Source of the DNA: Limnoperna fortunei
Taxonomy: Eukaryota > Mollusca > Bivalvia > Mytilida > Modiolidae
Direction: 5' to 3'
Assembly: GCA_944474755.1 (NCBI GenBank)
Contig: OX104115.1
Location: 56,982,648 to 57,046,647, forward strand
Length of the DNA stretch: 64,000 bases
Position numbers and translations under genes: made by a program. The notes beneath the pieces are model-generated. The model did not search any database. It saw only the letters and a list, made by a program, of their open reading frames with translations, and was not told the DNA's origin. Every line of letters starts with the position of its first letter. The first letter of the stretch is position 1. Below are positions 48,582 to 59,669 of this stretch, piece by piece.

Positions 48582-50544
48582 GATTTTAGCTGCATACGAC
48601 ATTAGTGTAAATCTCATTGCTCCTGTCATAATAATCGTGTCATGCTATATTTGTATAATAGTTAGAATAAGTCGTCGACAACAAAGCAGATTTCTTTCCA
48701 TAAAGGAAGATAGATCTCGAACAGGTAATTATACAAGTATTTATAAATTATCTAACGCATTGTAATAATAATAAAACCTTTAAGATGGATAAAATATACG
48801 TTTGTAATGACCGATGATTTTTTACGATATGACAACATATGATAAAATTGTACATGCAATGTAAATTGGGTTCTAATAAAATTTCAATTTTGTTGTGTTT
48901 TCGAACTGTTTTCAATTTTATCTTAATTTTGTAAATCATTTAAAGCAATACAAGACTGCACAAGTAAATTGAAATTTGTGCTTGTATATATCAAATAATG
49001 ACTAAAAAACATTGATTGAATTCCATAAATTTAACCGATGAGATATATATATATATATATATATAATTCTGACCTGTTCCTGTCATTTTCTAGCAATTAA
49101 TATTCTTTACATTTAGATTTGACCGAAAGGATGACAGAAAGCAATGACAATTGTAGAGTCATTTCAAAAGCAAAAATAAGAACAATTAAACTGCTCATGA
49201 TTGTTGTAATAAGTAAGTCTTATTGTGTGATTATTTAATCGATGTTACACGGTCACAGAGTAACATTTTAGATATATCTTGACTATCAAAGACGATATGT
49301 CGTATCGGTTGTCATGGGTTATCTATTTAAATTACCCATAGCAATTAAACGGTAACTTGATCAAGAGACATTTAATGAATGTTCACAAACACAAACATAT
49401 CGTGTAAAATGCTTATTTTAATGGGCTAACATCTTGCTGAAAAGCGGCTTTCAATAAATCTGTACAAAACATCCGAGGAATATACCAATATGTCAGAAAT
49501 GCACTTTATTGATGTAGATACAAATTCGATCAAGCTACGATTGATGCAGCCTATTAATTCTTAAAATTACTGACAATTTTTCGTCCAAGTTAGGAAAACA
49601 TATTTCACTCAGTATAGCAGGAACTGTGTAAATGTCGTAATCAATGAAATTTATACTACACATTGACAATATCTTGATCAATTCCATGTCACAATTTATT
49701 TTTGTTTTGCGTAATATTAAGACGTTAAAGTTGCAGAAGAACCTTTGTAAAAGTAATAAATTTAATCGTATTTAATGTAAATAATAATGCAAGCCGTTAT
49801 AATTGTACAAATTTGCAATTGAATGTTGGAAAACCAAACAATTTAGTTGATATATTTAAATAAAATCTTTATCAAGCTGCGCATAGTACCGGATGTTCAT
49901 ATTGTATTTAGACTTTATTAGATACGATGTTTACTCGAAGTTCAAAATGTGCAATTTATGCCCAGTATTTTTAAATAACTATGCTAAAAAATATGTCAGC
50001 TTTAACACAAATATCTCTAAATTGTTAAAAATGCAGATCACAATTCATTGTGTCGCTTACTGCAAGCATTTTCTGACTACAATTTTTACTTACAAATTCA
50101 TGTAATATTACACAGGTGTCATAACCTATTTAAATAAACACACCACTAGATAATTAATGTACATCCTTTACTCTCTTTTATTTCTGTCAACAGAGTTTCT
50201 TAAAGAACAGATGTTATTTTGGCTTTTAAGAACGAAAACATTTTATACTAAATAAACCAAAATACCCCTATTGATAATTATTAAGGCATATAATATTAAT
50301 TTTAGCGTACATGGTATGTTGGACTCCGATCAGCGTTGGAGTTTGTTTGAAGATTTGGGGTCACATAGAGTACGGTACAACTTACAAACTATTATACCTT
50401 CTTGCGCCATTAAACAGCACCGTAAATCCTGTGGTTTTTATGTGGTTTAACTGGAAAATGATTCGAAGCAGAGGGATTATTCAAAGAAAAACATTCACGA
50501 CTCTTTCAATGCTTTCTGGTAAGTCCACAAAACGATCAATGTGA
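46052..50544 (+). CDS. Rhodopsin-class GPCR, neuropeptide-receptor-like, six coding exons
   Basis: Predicted 349-aa seven-helix receptor of the plasma membrane. Exons: 46052-46147, 46621-46762, 47808-48142, 48583-48724, 49117-49212, 50306-50544. All introns are GT-AG with phases 0,1,0,1,1. Exon 1 encodes an extracellular tail with N-glycosylation sites (NKS, NNS, NSS, NTT). Exon 2 encodes helix 1 (LFNSSLIIIL). The split codon between exons 2 and 3 makes the helix-2 Asp in AVADLFVGLLYVLPE. Other landmarks are HLCYF (ECL1 Cys), LDRLYMVIKP (DRY variant), RCGHDF (ECL2 Cys), helix 5 LIAPVIIIVSCY, helix 6 VCWTP and helix 7 STVNPVVFMW (NPxxY variant). The ADLFVGLLYVLPE block resembles vasopressin, neuropeptide S and CCAP receptors, so a peptide ligand is likely. 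The start is the first in-frame ATG after a non-ATG open stretch. A strong donor-like 'ggtaagt' at 50519 could give another C-terminus. Remnants of paralogues lie at 19940 and 24836. Confidence 0.88.
46555..46586. repeat. Perfect 32-bp palindrome in intron 1
   Basis: 'gttcagtatgagtata' is followed directly by its exact reverse complement. It ends 34 bases before exon 2 of the GPCR, where the branch point would be expected. Confidence 0.95.
48523..48580. repeat. (TTA)n microsatellite at a 3' splice site
   Basis: About 19 TTA units run up to the 'ag' that precedes GPCR exon 4 (48583). They replace the usual pyrimidine tract of intron 3. Confidence 0.95.
49043..49065. repeat. (AT)n microsatellite in GPCR intron 4
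   Basis: About 11 AT units, 52 bases before exon 5. Confidence 0.95.
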
Positions 50545-50814
50545 CCAGCTACTTGCGTGCGTACATATAGGTTGTTATTTGATTACCGATAAGAGTAACC
50601 TTATGGCGACACTTGTTGTTTATATTCAAGTATAGCACAGTGTTAAACTTTGAATTTACTTTGTAACACTTATCATTTTTTATTTGTTCATGAGTAAAAA
50701 CATTTATCTTACATGGCCATATATAGATGTATTCATATTTCTCGGGCATACTTTAGTTTGTTTGGATTTGTGCACTATGGTATGATTTACTAGTTGATTT
50801 ACTATAAATGATAG
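50545..50814. other. 3' UTR of the GPCR gene
   Basis: No feature beyond being downstream of the stop; the C-terminal alternative donor at 50520 would make part of the last exon an intron. Confidence 0.4.
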
Positions 50815-50907
50815 TAAGATTGAGGTTGGATTAGTCTTTACTTTTTTATAACATTTTAATGTATTTCTTAGTTTGTTCCACTAATTTTTCTTCAAGCTTT
50901 TATTTCC

Positions 50908-50913
50908 AATAAA
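50908..50913 (+). promoter_or_regulatory. Possible polyadenylation signal of the GPCR gene
   Basis: AATAAA 364 bases after the stop codon at 50544. Such hexamers are frequent in AT-rich DNA, so this is only a candidate. Confidence 0.35.
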
Positions 50914-51552
50914 TATAGACGACGGTTTAGATAAACGTTAATGAAAGTCACCTGAACACAAATTCTTCAAACATTTTTAGGTATTATCACAGTTGTAAAT
51001 ATTTAGTCTTATACATACGCCTGTATAAAATAAGCACAAATTTACGATTCTGTGTTTTGCCATATAGTTCCTTCCTGTGTCATGACTCATTACCGAATGT
51101 TTACATATTTTACAATAATGATGTAATGCTGGTGAAGTACTGGTAGTTGTGTTCTTCGTCGAGATTTCTAAACTAAATGCTTTCATATTGTGAACAGTAC
51201 ATTGTCAAGATACTTATTAAACTCCATTGCTTTGTAACATTTTATTAAATTAAAATTTCGAAAATTACAAATTGTTGTATCTCATCATTTGTAGTAGTGT
51301 CATCTTCTGTGTTAAATAACTACAACAATAACTCTTGGATTCAAGGGTGTATTACAGTAACAAAATAAAACCCAGTATTAACAATAAATATTGACACAAT
51401 GATATAAAAAAATAAACGCTTAAATATAACCTAAAGTCAGCCTAGTGTAATGCAGTGCTAAAGTCTCAGCCAAATACCAATTGTTTTACAGTGTGGCATT
51501 CACACTTCTGGTTTTCGGTTTTTCTTTGGTAACCTATTCTATGTTAGAATAA

Positions 51553-51603
51553 AAATGAAATATTGCTCGATAAACGTTAAGCAAACAAAATATCAATCAA
51601 TCA
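51553..51603 (+). mobile_element. LINE/SINE 3' tail fragment
   Basis: 'aatgaaatattgctcgata', 'aacgttaagcaaac' and 'aatcaatcaatca' match the 3' end of the LINE at 41050-41108. Confidence 0.7.
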
Positions 51604-51709
51604 TTTCGAGCTAGAAAAGTCTGAAAGCTACAGAAAATGATGTTTAATATATTTATTAGTCGTCCTTTCTTTGATTATTAAGCCTTAATTGAGATGGGTG
51701 AGATTGCTT

Positions 51710-51951
51710 GTTTGATTATTTGAATGATGTTAAATGTCACTTTCGGCAAATTTTCATACATATTATGGCGTTCAGTGTTTATTTGGAAGGAAGCAGGACA
51801 ACCGACTTTCAGTATAAAACTGGCATTCCTTGTCAATTAGAATTAGAGTCTAGTACACCATGCAAGAAGTGAGACTCGAATCTGCAACCTCAGTGTTGAC
51901 ATACTACGTGATCAATAATAGACGAACTATCTTAACTATTCGTTCACCGAA
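51710..51951 (-). mobile_element. tRNA-derived SINE, full span, diverged
   Basis: Contains 'cattatggcgttcagtgttt'-like, 'tgtcaattagaattagagtc', 'gagactcgaatctgcaacc' and 'cgtgatcaataatagacgaa', with a degraded head end 'cgttcaccgaaattt'. The 62.5-kb copy of this flank carries a cut version of the same SINE (62523-62597). Confidence 0.83.
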
Positions 51952-52300
51952 ATTTGTTACGAAAGGCAACAAGATATGTCATATTCTGTGAATCAAGTGA
52001 TTGGCGTTACAATAGGAAATCAGAGATAAACTACACTCCAGTTTATGTAATATAAACTGATAACGTTCTTTTGTAAGTAGTAGTTTTCCCTTCAATTAAC
52101 CATTTCACTTTTCACAATTGATTGGTTTTGTTCCGAATATAGTCAATTCAGATTTTTCACTGATAAAAAAGGCTGGATTACTACAAATGTTTGTTAAACA
52201 AATGTCTTCATAAATAAAACCATAACTTTATGTCCCCTCATTGTTGCAATTCCTATTATAATAGCGATTAATTGCAACAAATGTTTTATACAAACGTTTT

Positions 52301-52739
52301 TGTCATGGAATACAATTTAATATAGGTGTGGATTTAATATGCAAACATTTTATGACATTAACGTTTGAGACTGTAACCGTTAAAGTCATAAACTATAAAA
52401 TCGGACGATTGAACATATAACGCTAAGGCGAATAGTTCAATATATAGCTATCTGCCGTATTAGCTGCGCGACTAGGGTAAACTAAGCAATGAATACCAAA
52501 ATATTATGAATTGTTAAAGCTTTTTTCATGGACGCAGTAAACTCCTACCAGACGTAATTATTAGACCGTAAACATACAAGTTTCAAAACATATTTAGTTC
52601 AGATAAGGTTGCGAAATTTTGATACATTTGCAAATTTATTAAAATAAATAATGTCAAAGTATGGCATGGTTAGTTAATTCACAATTGTAATGTTACATAG
52701 GTCATATTAATAATACGTGTTCAATTGTTAGTTATTATA
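52301..52739. other. Intergenic between segments A and B
   Basis: No feature seen. Confidence 0.45.
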
Positions 52740-53155
52740 CATATAATTATCTATGTCACTAATGTGTATATCTTATGAGAAATAAGTTCGAATTCAGTAT
52801 GGTTATGTTCACATAATGTCCACATTTATACAAAGAGCTTTGAATGTATAAATGTCAAATGCAAATATTTTGTTTTGTCTTTAGTGTCCAGTTATGGTAC
52901 AGTTTCGTCAATGGGATACATTAAAATATAAGACACATATCAAGTTAACCAATGCACATATTTACCTAAAACTAATTTGAATTTATGTTTAGTTCATCTC
53001 CAATCTATGCAAAACGCTAAAAACAATAGTTACATAGTTGCAAATACGATTCAAAACAGAATAAAATTCTATATAAATCTAAAATTTGAATAATTTAGGA
53101 TATTTAACTTATTGATATTGTACAATTAATTGTGCGCTTTTTACAGTAAGTCATG
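52740..53155 (+). repeat. Segment B, divergent copy 3, left part
   Basis: 'atatcaagttaacc', 'gaatttatgtttagttcatc', 'tccaatctatgcaaaacgct', 'caaatacgattcaaaacag' and 'ttgtgcgctttttacagtaa' follow the order of 14767-14985 (copy 2). Upstream, 'tatgagaaataagttcgaat' and 'atggttatgttcacataatg' match the minus-strand copy near 32100. Confidence 0.8.
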
Positions 53156-53719
53156 GCTTTTTGGTGATACTATAGCATAATAATTAACTATTTAAGATGG
53201 AACCGAAAACTGATTTAGAATGTTTTTGTTTATCAAAACGTCACTTTTTTTTATTAAAACATAGGTCGTTGAACCCTTCAGCATACTTGTGTTTTTTTTC
53301 TTAATAATGATAAAGTGTAGCTGCAGATTTCGCAAGGCATAAAGGAATCAAATAATTTTTAATTAATTCCACCGGCGAATACCAAAACACTCTCCTATCG
53401 CTGACTTGCCTTACATAGGCAATGAAGAAAGCATTTTCCCTTTGTAAAACTGTTTTTGTCAGGATCCTTGTTTAATTTCTATTTGGCACTAATAACATTA
53501 AGCATTTTAGTTAGAGACATCGGTGATTGCGTGGTTAGTCTTGTGACTCATCTACGCTTGTTCTCTGGCGTGTTAACACCGGTGTTTTTCTGTTGATCTG
53601 TGTTTTTATCGATAACTTTGGCTTCCTCCACAATACAAACTGTCCGCCGATTTAGCATCCAAAACCTTTTTTTTATATCCTTAGAAAATTCAACCAACTG
53701 ACTACTCTGGAATAAAACC
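53156..53719. other. Left flank of the DIRS element
   Basis: Probably further segment B sequence, too diverged to align by eye. No gene seen. Confidence 0.4.
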
Positions 53720-53904
53720 AAGAATTTAATATTGATTTAAAAGTGAAGTATACTTACCAATAAAACTTAATTAATTAGAATATAGATTTCACACTTGATT
53801 AGTTATCATCGCATTTCTAAAGGTGACTACAAATACACTTCACGTGATTGATGTGTAGTAAACTATCAATGTGATCACTTGTGTAAACCCAGGTAAGATC
53901 CAGT
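53720..53904 (+). repeat. DIRS inverted terminal repeat, left
   Basis: Matches the reverse complement of 58114-58305 from 'aagaatttaatattgattta' to 'gtaaacccaggtaagatc', with small differences such as 'agttatcatcgc' against 'agttctcatcgc'. Confidence 0.93.
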
Positions 53905-54023
53905 TCTAAATTTTGCGTTGTATTGGAAAGACGTTCTCATTCAATTTCACTTTGTTCAATTTAGTATTCGAACAAAGTTAAAACTTAGTTTTTTTATTTG
54001 ACGTTTACATTTATTTGTCGTAA

Positions 54024-54755
54024 AATGATTGACGACTCAGTCATGGCCGAGTCACCATTATTGCGCAATGACATTGGGACATCGGGAACTCGTAGTTCTA
54101 TTTCAGTTACAAAATTGAGTTCTTCTATTGAAACTTCTCGAACGAGGGGGTATTCTAAGAAACCGATGAGTAAAGCGGAGGCTAGTAAAATAACTAAAAA
54201 AGCCTTCTAAGTCAGCCTCTGTACATGCCGAATATGAGGCAAAATTGAAATCGTTAGAGGACAGTTTTAAGGACAAGTTTGACAAGTTATTGGAACTCTG
54301 TTCTAACAATCAAATATGGGCATTGCCAAGATCCGACTGTGGTGTGGGTAACGTCCCATCAGGTCAGCGTAGGCCACATGATGACACTACTGTGGAGGGT
54401 AACGGCTCGTAGGAAGCGCGTAGGCCAATATTAACATTAGAGCCGAATTTGGACTAATTTTTAGGTTCACCAATGATCTTTAGAAACAGGGACATTGACA
54501 CTAGGTCAGAAATTTCCCTTTATGTTGGCAGAGATGAACGTTAATTTACTAGATGTACGTTTGGATCAAGAGAGTGATACTGTAGATAGTCCAGAAGATG
54601 ATGGCTCTCAAGAAAGTAAAAATGACAAAAATTCTCAGAAAGTTGATTTTCTTTCACAGATTTTTGGAGAAGATATTAATAAAGAAAAATATAAAGTAGG
54701 TTTGATATTAGATCAAGCACAAATTGATATATTGGAAACTACATGGCGTAGTTAA
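54024..54755 (+). pseudogene. DIRS gag-like ORF, frameshifted
   Basis: It opens MIDDSVMAESPLLRNDIG and is rich in Ser, Thr and Lys up to 54210. It continues in another frame (SASVHAEYEAKLKSLEDSFK) as a likely coiled coil, and again at 54495-54755 with an acidic stretch. The position before RT fits the gag-like first ORF of DIRS elements, which packages the RNA. Sequence conservation is too weak to identify it on its own. At least two frame changes and a stop break it. Confidence 0.55.
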
Positions 54756-55275
54756 CATCATGACAAAATCTCAGCGTATCGTGAAGAATATATAAATTGT
54801 TTACCATTCCAATCCCAGACAAACAATAACCTTTAGTTTTTCCAAATATAGAAAAGTAGACAGGAAAGATCAAAAGACTTCCATTATAAAGAAAGAGAGA
54901 AACAAAAACGATGAGAAAAGTGCAACAAAGAGAGCTACGCAGACATCTTGGGTTCCTTTTGAATTCCAAGAAAAATGATAGTTTACTCGGAAGTAAGTAT
55001 TAGCAATGTACCCAGATACTCATGTGTGTGTGCGGGGGGGGGGGGGGGCAAATTTATCAGTTTTCATGAAAGAAATAGATATTTTAAGGGAAAAGGATGT
55101 TATAGAACTAGTTCCGTATCCAGTGTGTCTGAAAGGTTTTTAAAGTACCTTATTCCTAATTCAGAAGAAAAATGGCAAATTAAGAATCGTAACAAATCTG
55201 AAACCATTGAAGCTTACCTAAAAAAATTCATTTCAAGATGGATACAATAATGAAAGTAATAAACTTAGTGAGACT

Positions 55276-55661
55276 AAACGATTGATTCTCTCGATCTTTC
55301 AGATGCACACCTACATGTTTCGATATTCCAAGGTCACAGACAGTACATGAGGTTTTGTGTACAAACCAGTGCTTTCAGTGGAAAGCATTGTGTTTTTGGT
55401 TCAACGTGTGCACCTCGAAATTTTACAAAACTGGTCACAGTAATAGCAGCCTTTCTGAGGGCACATAATATCAGATTAGTTGTCTATCTGGACGACTGCC
55501 TGATAGTAAGCCACGACAAAAACCTGTTATTACAAGGACGACAGAAATGTTTCAATCTTTTGGTATCTTTGGAATTTATAATAAACAAAGAGAAATCCAG
55601 TTCGTGTCCCATCCCAAGGATGACATACTGGGGAGGTCTGTTTCACCTAGAAAAGGTTTAG
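55276..55661 (+). pseudogene. DIRS reverse transcriptase, palm fragment
   Basis: The frame reads LDLSDAHLHVSIFQGHRQYM (first catalytic Asp), then RFCVQTSAFSGKHCVFGSTC and APRNFTKLVTVIAAFLR. The core VVYLDDCLIVSHD lies near 55480-55520, then INKEKS near 55580 and the closing MTYWGGLF. These are the A, B, C and thumb-side motifs of DIRS/Ngaro RTs in order. The catalytic Asp pair is intact. The usual 'ALPFGL' before APR is altered to 'CVFGST'. The C-terminal thumb continues in another frame after 55661. It copies element RNA into DNA. Confidence 0.87.
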
Positions 55662-55964
55662 TGTTTCCAACTGTGGAGAGAATACAAAAAATTAAAGATG
55701 TTGATTCAGAACATGTTTATAGGAAAAGTGATAGCTCTAGATTTTCTACGAGTTCTGGGTTTAATGGCTTCATGTATACAGTTGATTCCAAATGCTCGAC
55801 TATATACGAGACCAATACAACTACATCATTCTGTGGAGTTTCTGGAATCCAGTTGCAAGGATATATCTATCCAGATTCCCGCTACTCAACATCTAAAATC
55901 CCATCTGATTTGACGGTTAAATTCAGCGAACCGTAGAAAGGCCGATATTTACATTTATTGTAGT

Positions 55965-56345
55965 TACTAAATTCGGCTACAGTCACAACAGATGCTTCAG
56001 AAAATGGTTTTTTGGGTTATATCGGGGAAGAGATTTTCAGGGAGAATGAGCACCAGATCAGAAACTTTTACATATAAATTCTCTGGAAATGAAAGCAGTT
56101 TTCTTGAATGTCAAACATTTTCTGAATCAACTGCAAAACTAATGTGTTTTAGTGAGGAGCGACAATACCAGTGTAGTCCAATACATAAATCGTCAGGAGG
56201 ACCAAGTCACCCAGCCTTTGTTTCCTGACATGGGAGTTATGGCAAATGGCTATTCAAAACAAAATTATTCTGAAAGCAGCACATATTGCAGGCTAAAAGG
56301 ATATTTTAGCAGACCAGGTAAGTCGATTCAATATTAGACAAACAG
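55965..56345 (+). pseudogene. DIRS RNase H domain, frameshifted
   Basis: VTTDASENGFLGYIGEE near 55980 has the first Asp. A shifted stretch near 56085-56130 reads LEMKAVFLNVKHFLNQL (the Glu helix). LVRSDNTSVVQYINRQ near 56150 has the second Asp. A degraded HxxG...NxxADxLSR-type end (AAHIAG.KDILADQ) lies near 56275-56315, where the minus base count keeps changing the frame. The order and spacing fit the RNase H that follows RT in DIRS elements. Confidence 0.78.
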
Positions 56346-57456
56346 AATGAACCTTGAACAGATCAGTAGTGCAACAAATGGGGATATCCACTGATAGATC
56401 TCTTTGCTTCAGCAGAGAACAAACAAACTCAGACTTTCTGTTCTTGGATACCTCATCCAGATGCCTTGCAAATGGATGCTCTGACCATTTCTTGGTAGGG
56501 GATGTTTGCTTGTGTGTTTCCACAATATGCATGATACCGAAGATGTTAATATATGAGGCATTTCATTGCCGGATTATTCTTAAAGCCCTACAGTGGCCAC
56601 GAGACATTGGTATGTGGAGATTCTGCAAATGTTAATTGCTCATCTAATCAGATTCCCCAATATAGAAAATCTATTGAATCAACCCAACTCCAGAATATAT
56701 CACCCCAATGCTCAGATTTTGAATCTGACAGCGTGGCTCCTCTCCACAGAAATTTTAAAGCAGAGGGTTTTTCAAAACCAGTTAGAGACTTGTTAATGCA
56801 TCTTGGCGCAAGGGTACACGGCGCGATTATTCTACGAAATTCAAAAAGGTTAGCAGCTTGTGTTCTGAACAACAAATTGATCCCTCTAATACCACTTTAA
56901 ATCAAATTGCTGAATTTTTAATTTTTTATTTGAATCTGGTTTACAATATAGAACAATTTCTCGCTATCGATCTATGTTATCTGCAGTATAACCATCTATT
57001 GGAAATTATCCAGTGGGACAACATCCACATATTTCAAGACTTTTAATAGGTATTTTTCATTTTTGACCACTAAAGACAAAATTACCTCCAGAGTGGGATC
57101 TTAATTTGGTTTTGTGTGCATTAGAGACTAAACCTTTTGAACCTCTAAATTAAGTATTCCTAAGTTTGTTACACTGAAAACAGTTTTTCTTATTGCAATA
57201 CTACATTAGAAAAAAGGTGCAGTAATATACAAAGTTTAAGAATAGATCAAGAGTCAATGAAAATTCATAAAAAGGGTATCACATTTGTCAGACAAAGACA
57301 GACAGTCTCATTTTGGTATTTAAATACATGTTATCCATTTTCCAGACAAGGAATTGTTAGATCTAAAAAGATCTGTGAATATTTATTTAAGTAGGAAAGA
57401 GAAGTTTAGACAGAAATTAGATATTGCAGACAGCATGAAAATGTGTCTGGCATTGA

Positions 57457-57702
57457 ATGAACCACACAAACCAGTTTCATCAGTCACAATATAATCAATG
57501 GATTGTAGAAAAGGTTAAGCAAGCATATTCAGATGATAAAATGACATTAAAAGCTCATTCTACTAGAGCAATTGCACCTAGTTGGGCTCTTTATAAAGGG
57601 GCTTCAATGAAATCTATTTTGGATGCTGCTGACTGGTCATCAGAATCAACTTTTGTAAAATTTTACTTGCGGGAGTTGAATATTCCACAAGCATTGCAGT
57701 AG
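57457..57702 (+). pseudogene. DIRS tyrosine recombinase, C-terminal catalytic part
   Basis: Open for 81 codons. It contains WIVEKVKQAYSDDK, then KAHSTRAIAPSWALYKGASM (HxxR box), ILDAADWSSESTF (second His/Trp position) and VKFYLRELN with the expected nucleophile Tyr. These are the catalytic residues of DIRS-type recombinases, which join the circular cDNA into the chromosome. The N-terminal part (including the first Arg) would lie at 56650-57450, where stops interrupt all frames. The 3' end of the element's coding part is therefore the best preserved. Confidence 0.85.
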
Positions 57703-57997
57703 ATTTGTAATGATGTTTTACTACAAATGTAATTTCATTTATGAAATGATAAACTTGCTTTTCAGATTTAAGATTTTGTGTCTTGTAAATAGTTTTGTTT
57801 TGGTTTTTATGGTGGCAGTATTTTAAAAAGCATCCCTGATGGATGTATATTGATGTATATTATGTACATATCATTATGTTGAATGGAAGTAGAAAGAAAT
57901 TTTTCCACCACCTTAAGACACTGCTTTGGAATCAGTGAGTATTCTAACTAGTTAAGTATTTCAGCAAATCAATATCAAATAGATCTTTTTGAGTATC

Positions 57998-58043
57998 AAG
58001 AAAAGATTTTATATTGATTTGAAAGTGAAATATACTTACCAAG
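57998..58043 (+). repeat. DIRS internal complementary region
   Basis: 'tatcaagaaaagattttata' through 'gaaatatacttaccaag' repeats the outer end of the left repeat, and equals the reverse complement of the extreme right end, including the outermost 'tatcaag'. Confidence 0.85.
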
Positions 58044-58113
58044 GGCCATCCACCGCCCATAAATTTCTTTCTGGTGTTGTTTGGATATTAATTCCTATTC
58101 AGCGCCATTTAAA

Positions 58114-58305
58114 ACTGAATCTTACCTGGGTTTACACAGGTGATCACATGATAGGTGACCACACATCAGTCACGTGATGTGTATTTTTAGTCACCTTTAA
58201 ACTTGCGATGAGAACTAATCAAGTGTGAAATCTATATTTTAATTAATTAAATTTTATTGGTAAGTATATTTCAATTTCAAATCAATATAAAATACTTTCT
58301 TGATA
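58114..58305 (-). repeat. DIRS inverted terminal repeat, right
   Basis: Reverse complement of 53720-53904; see the left repeat. Confidence 0.93.
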
Positions 58306-59089
58306 ATAAAAAAATCCATTTATTTTACTTCTTTCGCAAATCCTTGTTAACATTATTCTTTAAGTAAATCAATCAAAGTGTAACCAAATGCACAGCTAAA
58401 TCCCGATAGAGTGGTTTTCGCTCCCATTCATATTTTAACGTGGAATCAATCTAATTACAACTCTTACGCATATTAGTTCGAAAGCTGCGCGTCAAGTGCA
58501 CTTTGTATAAATACTTTTTTCTGTGATTTTCAATCTCTTATATCACTTGAAGTTTAGATTATTTCACATGCATTACATTTGAACAGTTAAATTGTATACA
58601 GATCTTTTTTCTCCGGCTTCTATAATTAAAAGTATCAGATTAACATAGTATAAATGTGATAATAGTCAAAATTAAAATAGAAATAGAAATAAAGTAAAGT
58701 GTAAGAAGACATAACCGTCAACAAAAATAGAAACCCATTGAAAAATGACGAAATACGCACTGGGACAAATATACAATACAGACTCAGGACACAAGAAAGA
58801 AACTAAAAAGAAAAACAAACACCGCGAAATGTAACATGAACCGTAAGCTGAGCCTTCCTCTAATTAGACTACAAAATCGACCTATTCCTCAGTTATAATT
58901 CAATTCATTTTTCATTTACCAACATTATTCCAGAACTAAACGGTATATTTCTAGTCTGAAATTTAAAAGCTAAAAACATACCGTTTAGTTTTTGGATATG
59001 TTAAACCCAGACATTGACTTGCATCATAAATAAATGTATAACCACCAATTTGGATTTCAGGTTTCTGTAGATTTACTAGTTCAGGGTCC
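58306..59089. other. Right flank of the DIRS element
   Basis: AT-rich, no gene. A stretch near 58710-58860 (gacataaccgtcaacaaaaa, cactgggacaaatatacaat) has the style of a dispersed repeat, but no partner was found in the window. Confidence 0.4.
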
Positions 59090-59240
59090 AGTTTCATACA
59101 TCTCAAATTTGAGCATTCCCTCAACTCATCTTCAACTCAATATTGGCCAATCAGATTCTTAAAAAATGTAAATTTGAGGAAAAAGCTCAAGCATTTGAGG
59201 AAAATCTCCCTTGAGAAGTTATATGAAACTGAGGCAAGAC
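59090..59240. mobile_element. Small MITE with 'cagtttcata' ends
   Basis: Left 'gggtccagtttcatacatct' and right 'gaagttatatgaaactgagg' are imperfect inverted repeats about 150 bp apart. The interior pairs partly (ctcaaatttgagc against gaggaaaatctccc). No ORF. Confidence 0.5.
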
Positions 59241-59669
59241 CTTGTAACTGTTAATTTTAATATATATTTTGTTATAATAAAGTGATACATTCACAATCAA
59301 CATTACGTAATTTCAAATCTTTTATGTGATTTGCTACTATATTCGTTTTTCATTAACAGACGTAATCATACCCCAATCTGTTTTACACGTAAATAATTAT
59401 GTTTAAAATTTAATCTAAATCAGATTTTTTGTAAACTGTATAGGGACAATAAGTTATTTTCAGTTTTCTTGTCTGCAGTGCCATAATACCAGGCATAAAT
59501 AACATAATTACGACAAACGTGTCATTCTATTGAAACAAACATTAATTAAAGATAATATAAAAAAATCAACCGACAGACAAGAGCCAAAAGTATAGGGAGA
59601 ATTCTATTCATATACAACGTATAACAAAAAACAAAAACACGAAAACAGAAAGTGAGTAACCTAAAACCA

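Larger units (their letters stand above)
50815..52300. repeat. GPCR 3' flank (segment A), similar to 62140-62780
   Basis: Words in order: 'aagattgaggttgga', 'ataacattttaatgta', 'ttagtttgttccactaa', 'caagcttttattt', then 'ttttgccatatagttcc', 'cattaccgaatgtt', 'catattttacaat', then 'gggtgagattg' and 'gttgcaattcctattataat'. The same order is found at 62140-62780. Here segment A also contains a LINE-tail fragment (51553) and a SINE (51710). Confidence 0.75.
53720..58305 (+). mobile_element. DIRS-type retrotransposon, complete ends, broken ORFs
   Basis: It has inverted terminal repeats of about 185-192 bp (53720-53904 and 58114-58305) and an internal segment (57998-58043) that repeats the outer end, as in the internal complementary region of DIRS elements. 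Between them, in order, lie a gag-like ORF, reverse transcriptase with YLDD, RNase H and a tyrosine recombinase. DIRS elements integrate with the recombinase through a circular intermediate and leave no target-site duplication; none is seen here. Frameshifts and stops in gag, RT and RNase H make the copy non-autonomous. It separates the two recognisable parts of segment B copy 3 and accounts for most of their extra distance. Confidence 0.92.

Noticed and set aside
54739..54969. Minus-strand hydrophobic ORF that could look like membrane helices.
   Set aside because: It is antisense to the DIRS element's decayed coding part and has no GPCR landmark.
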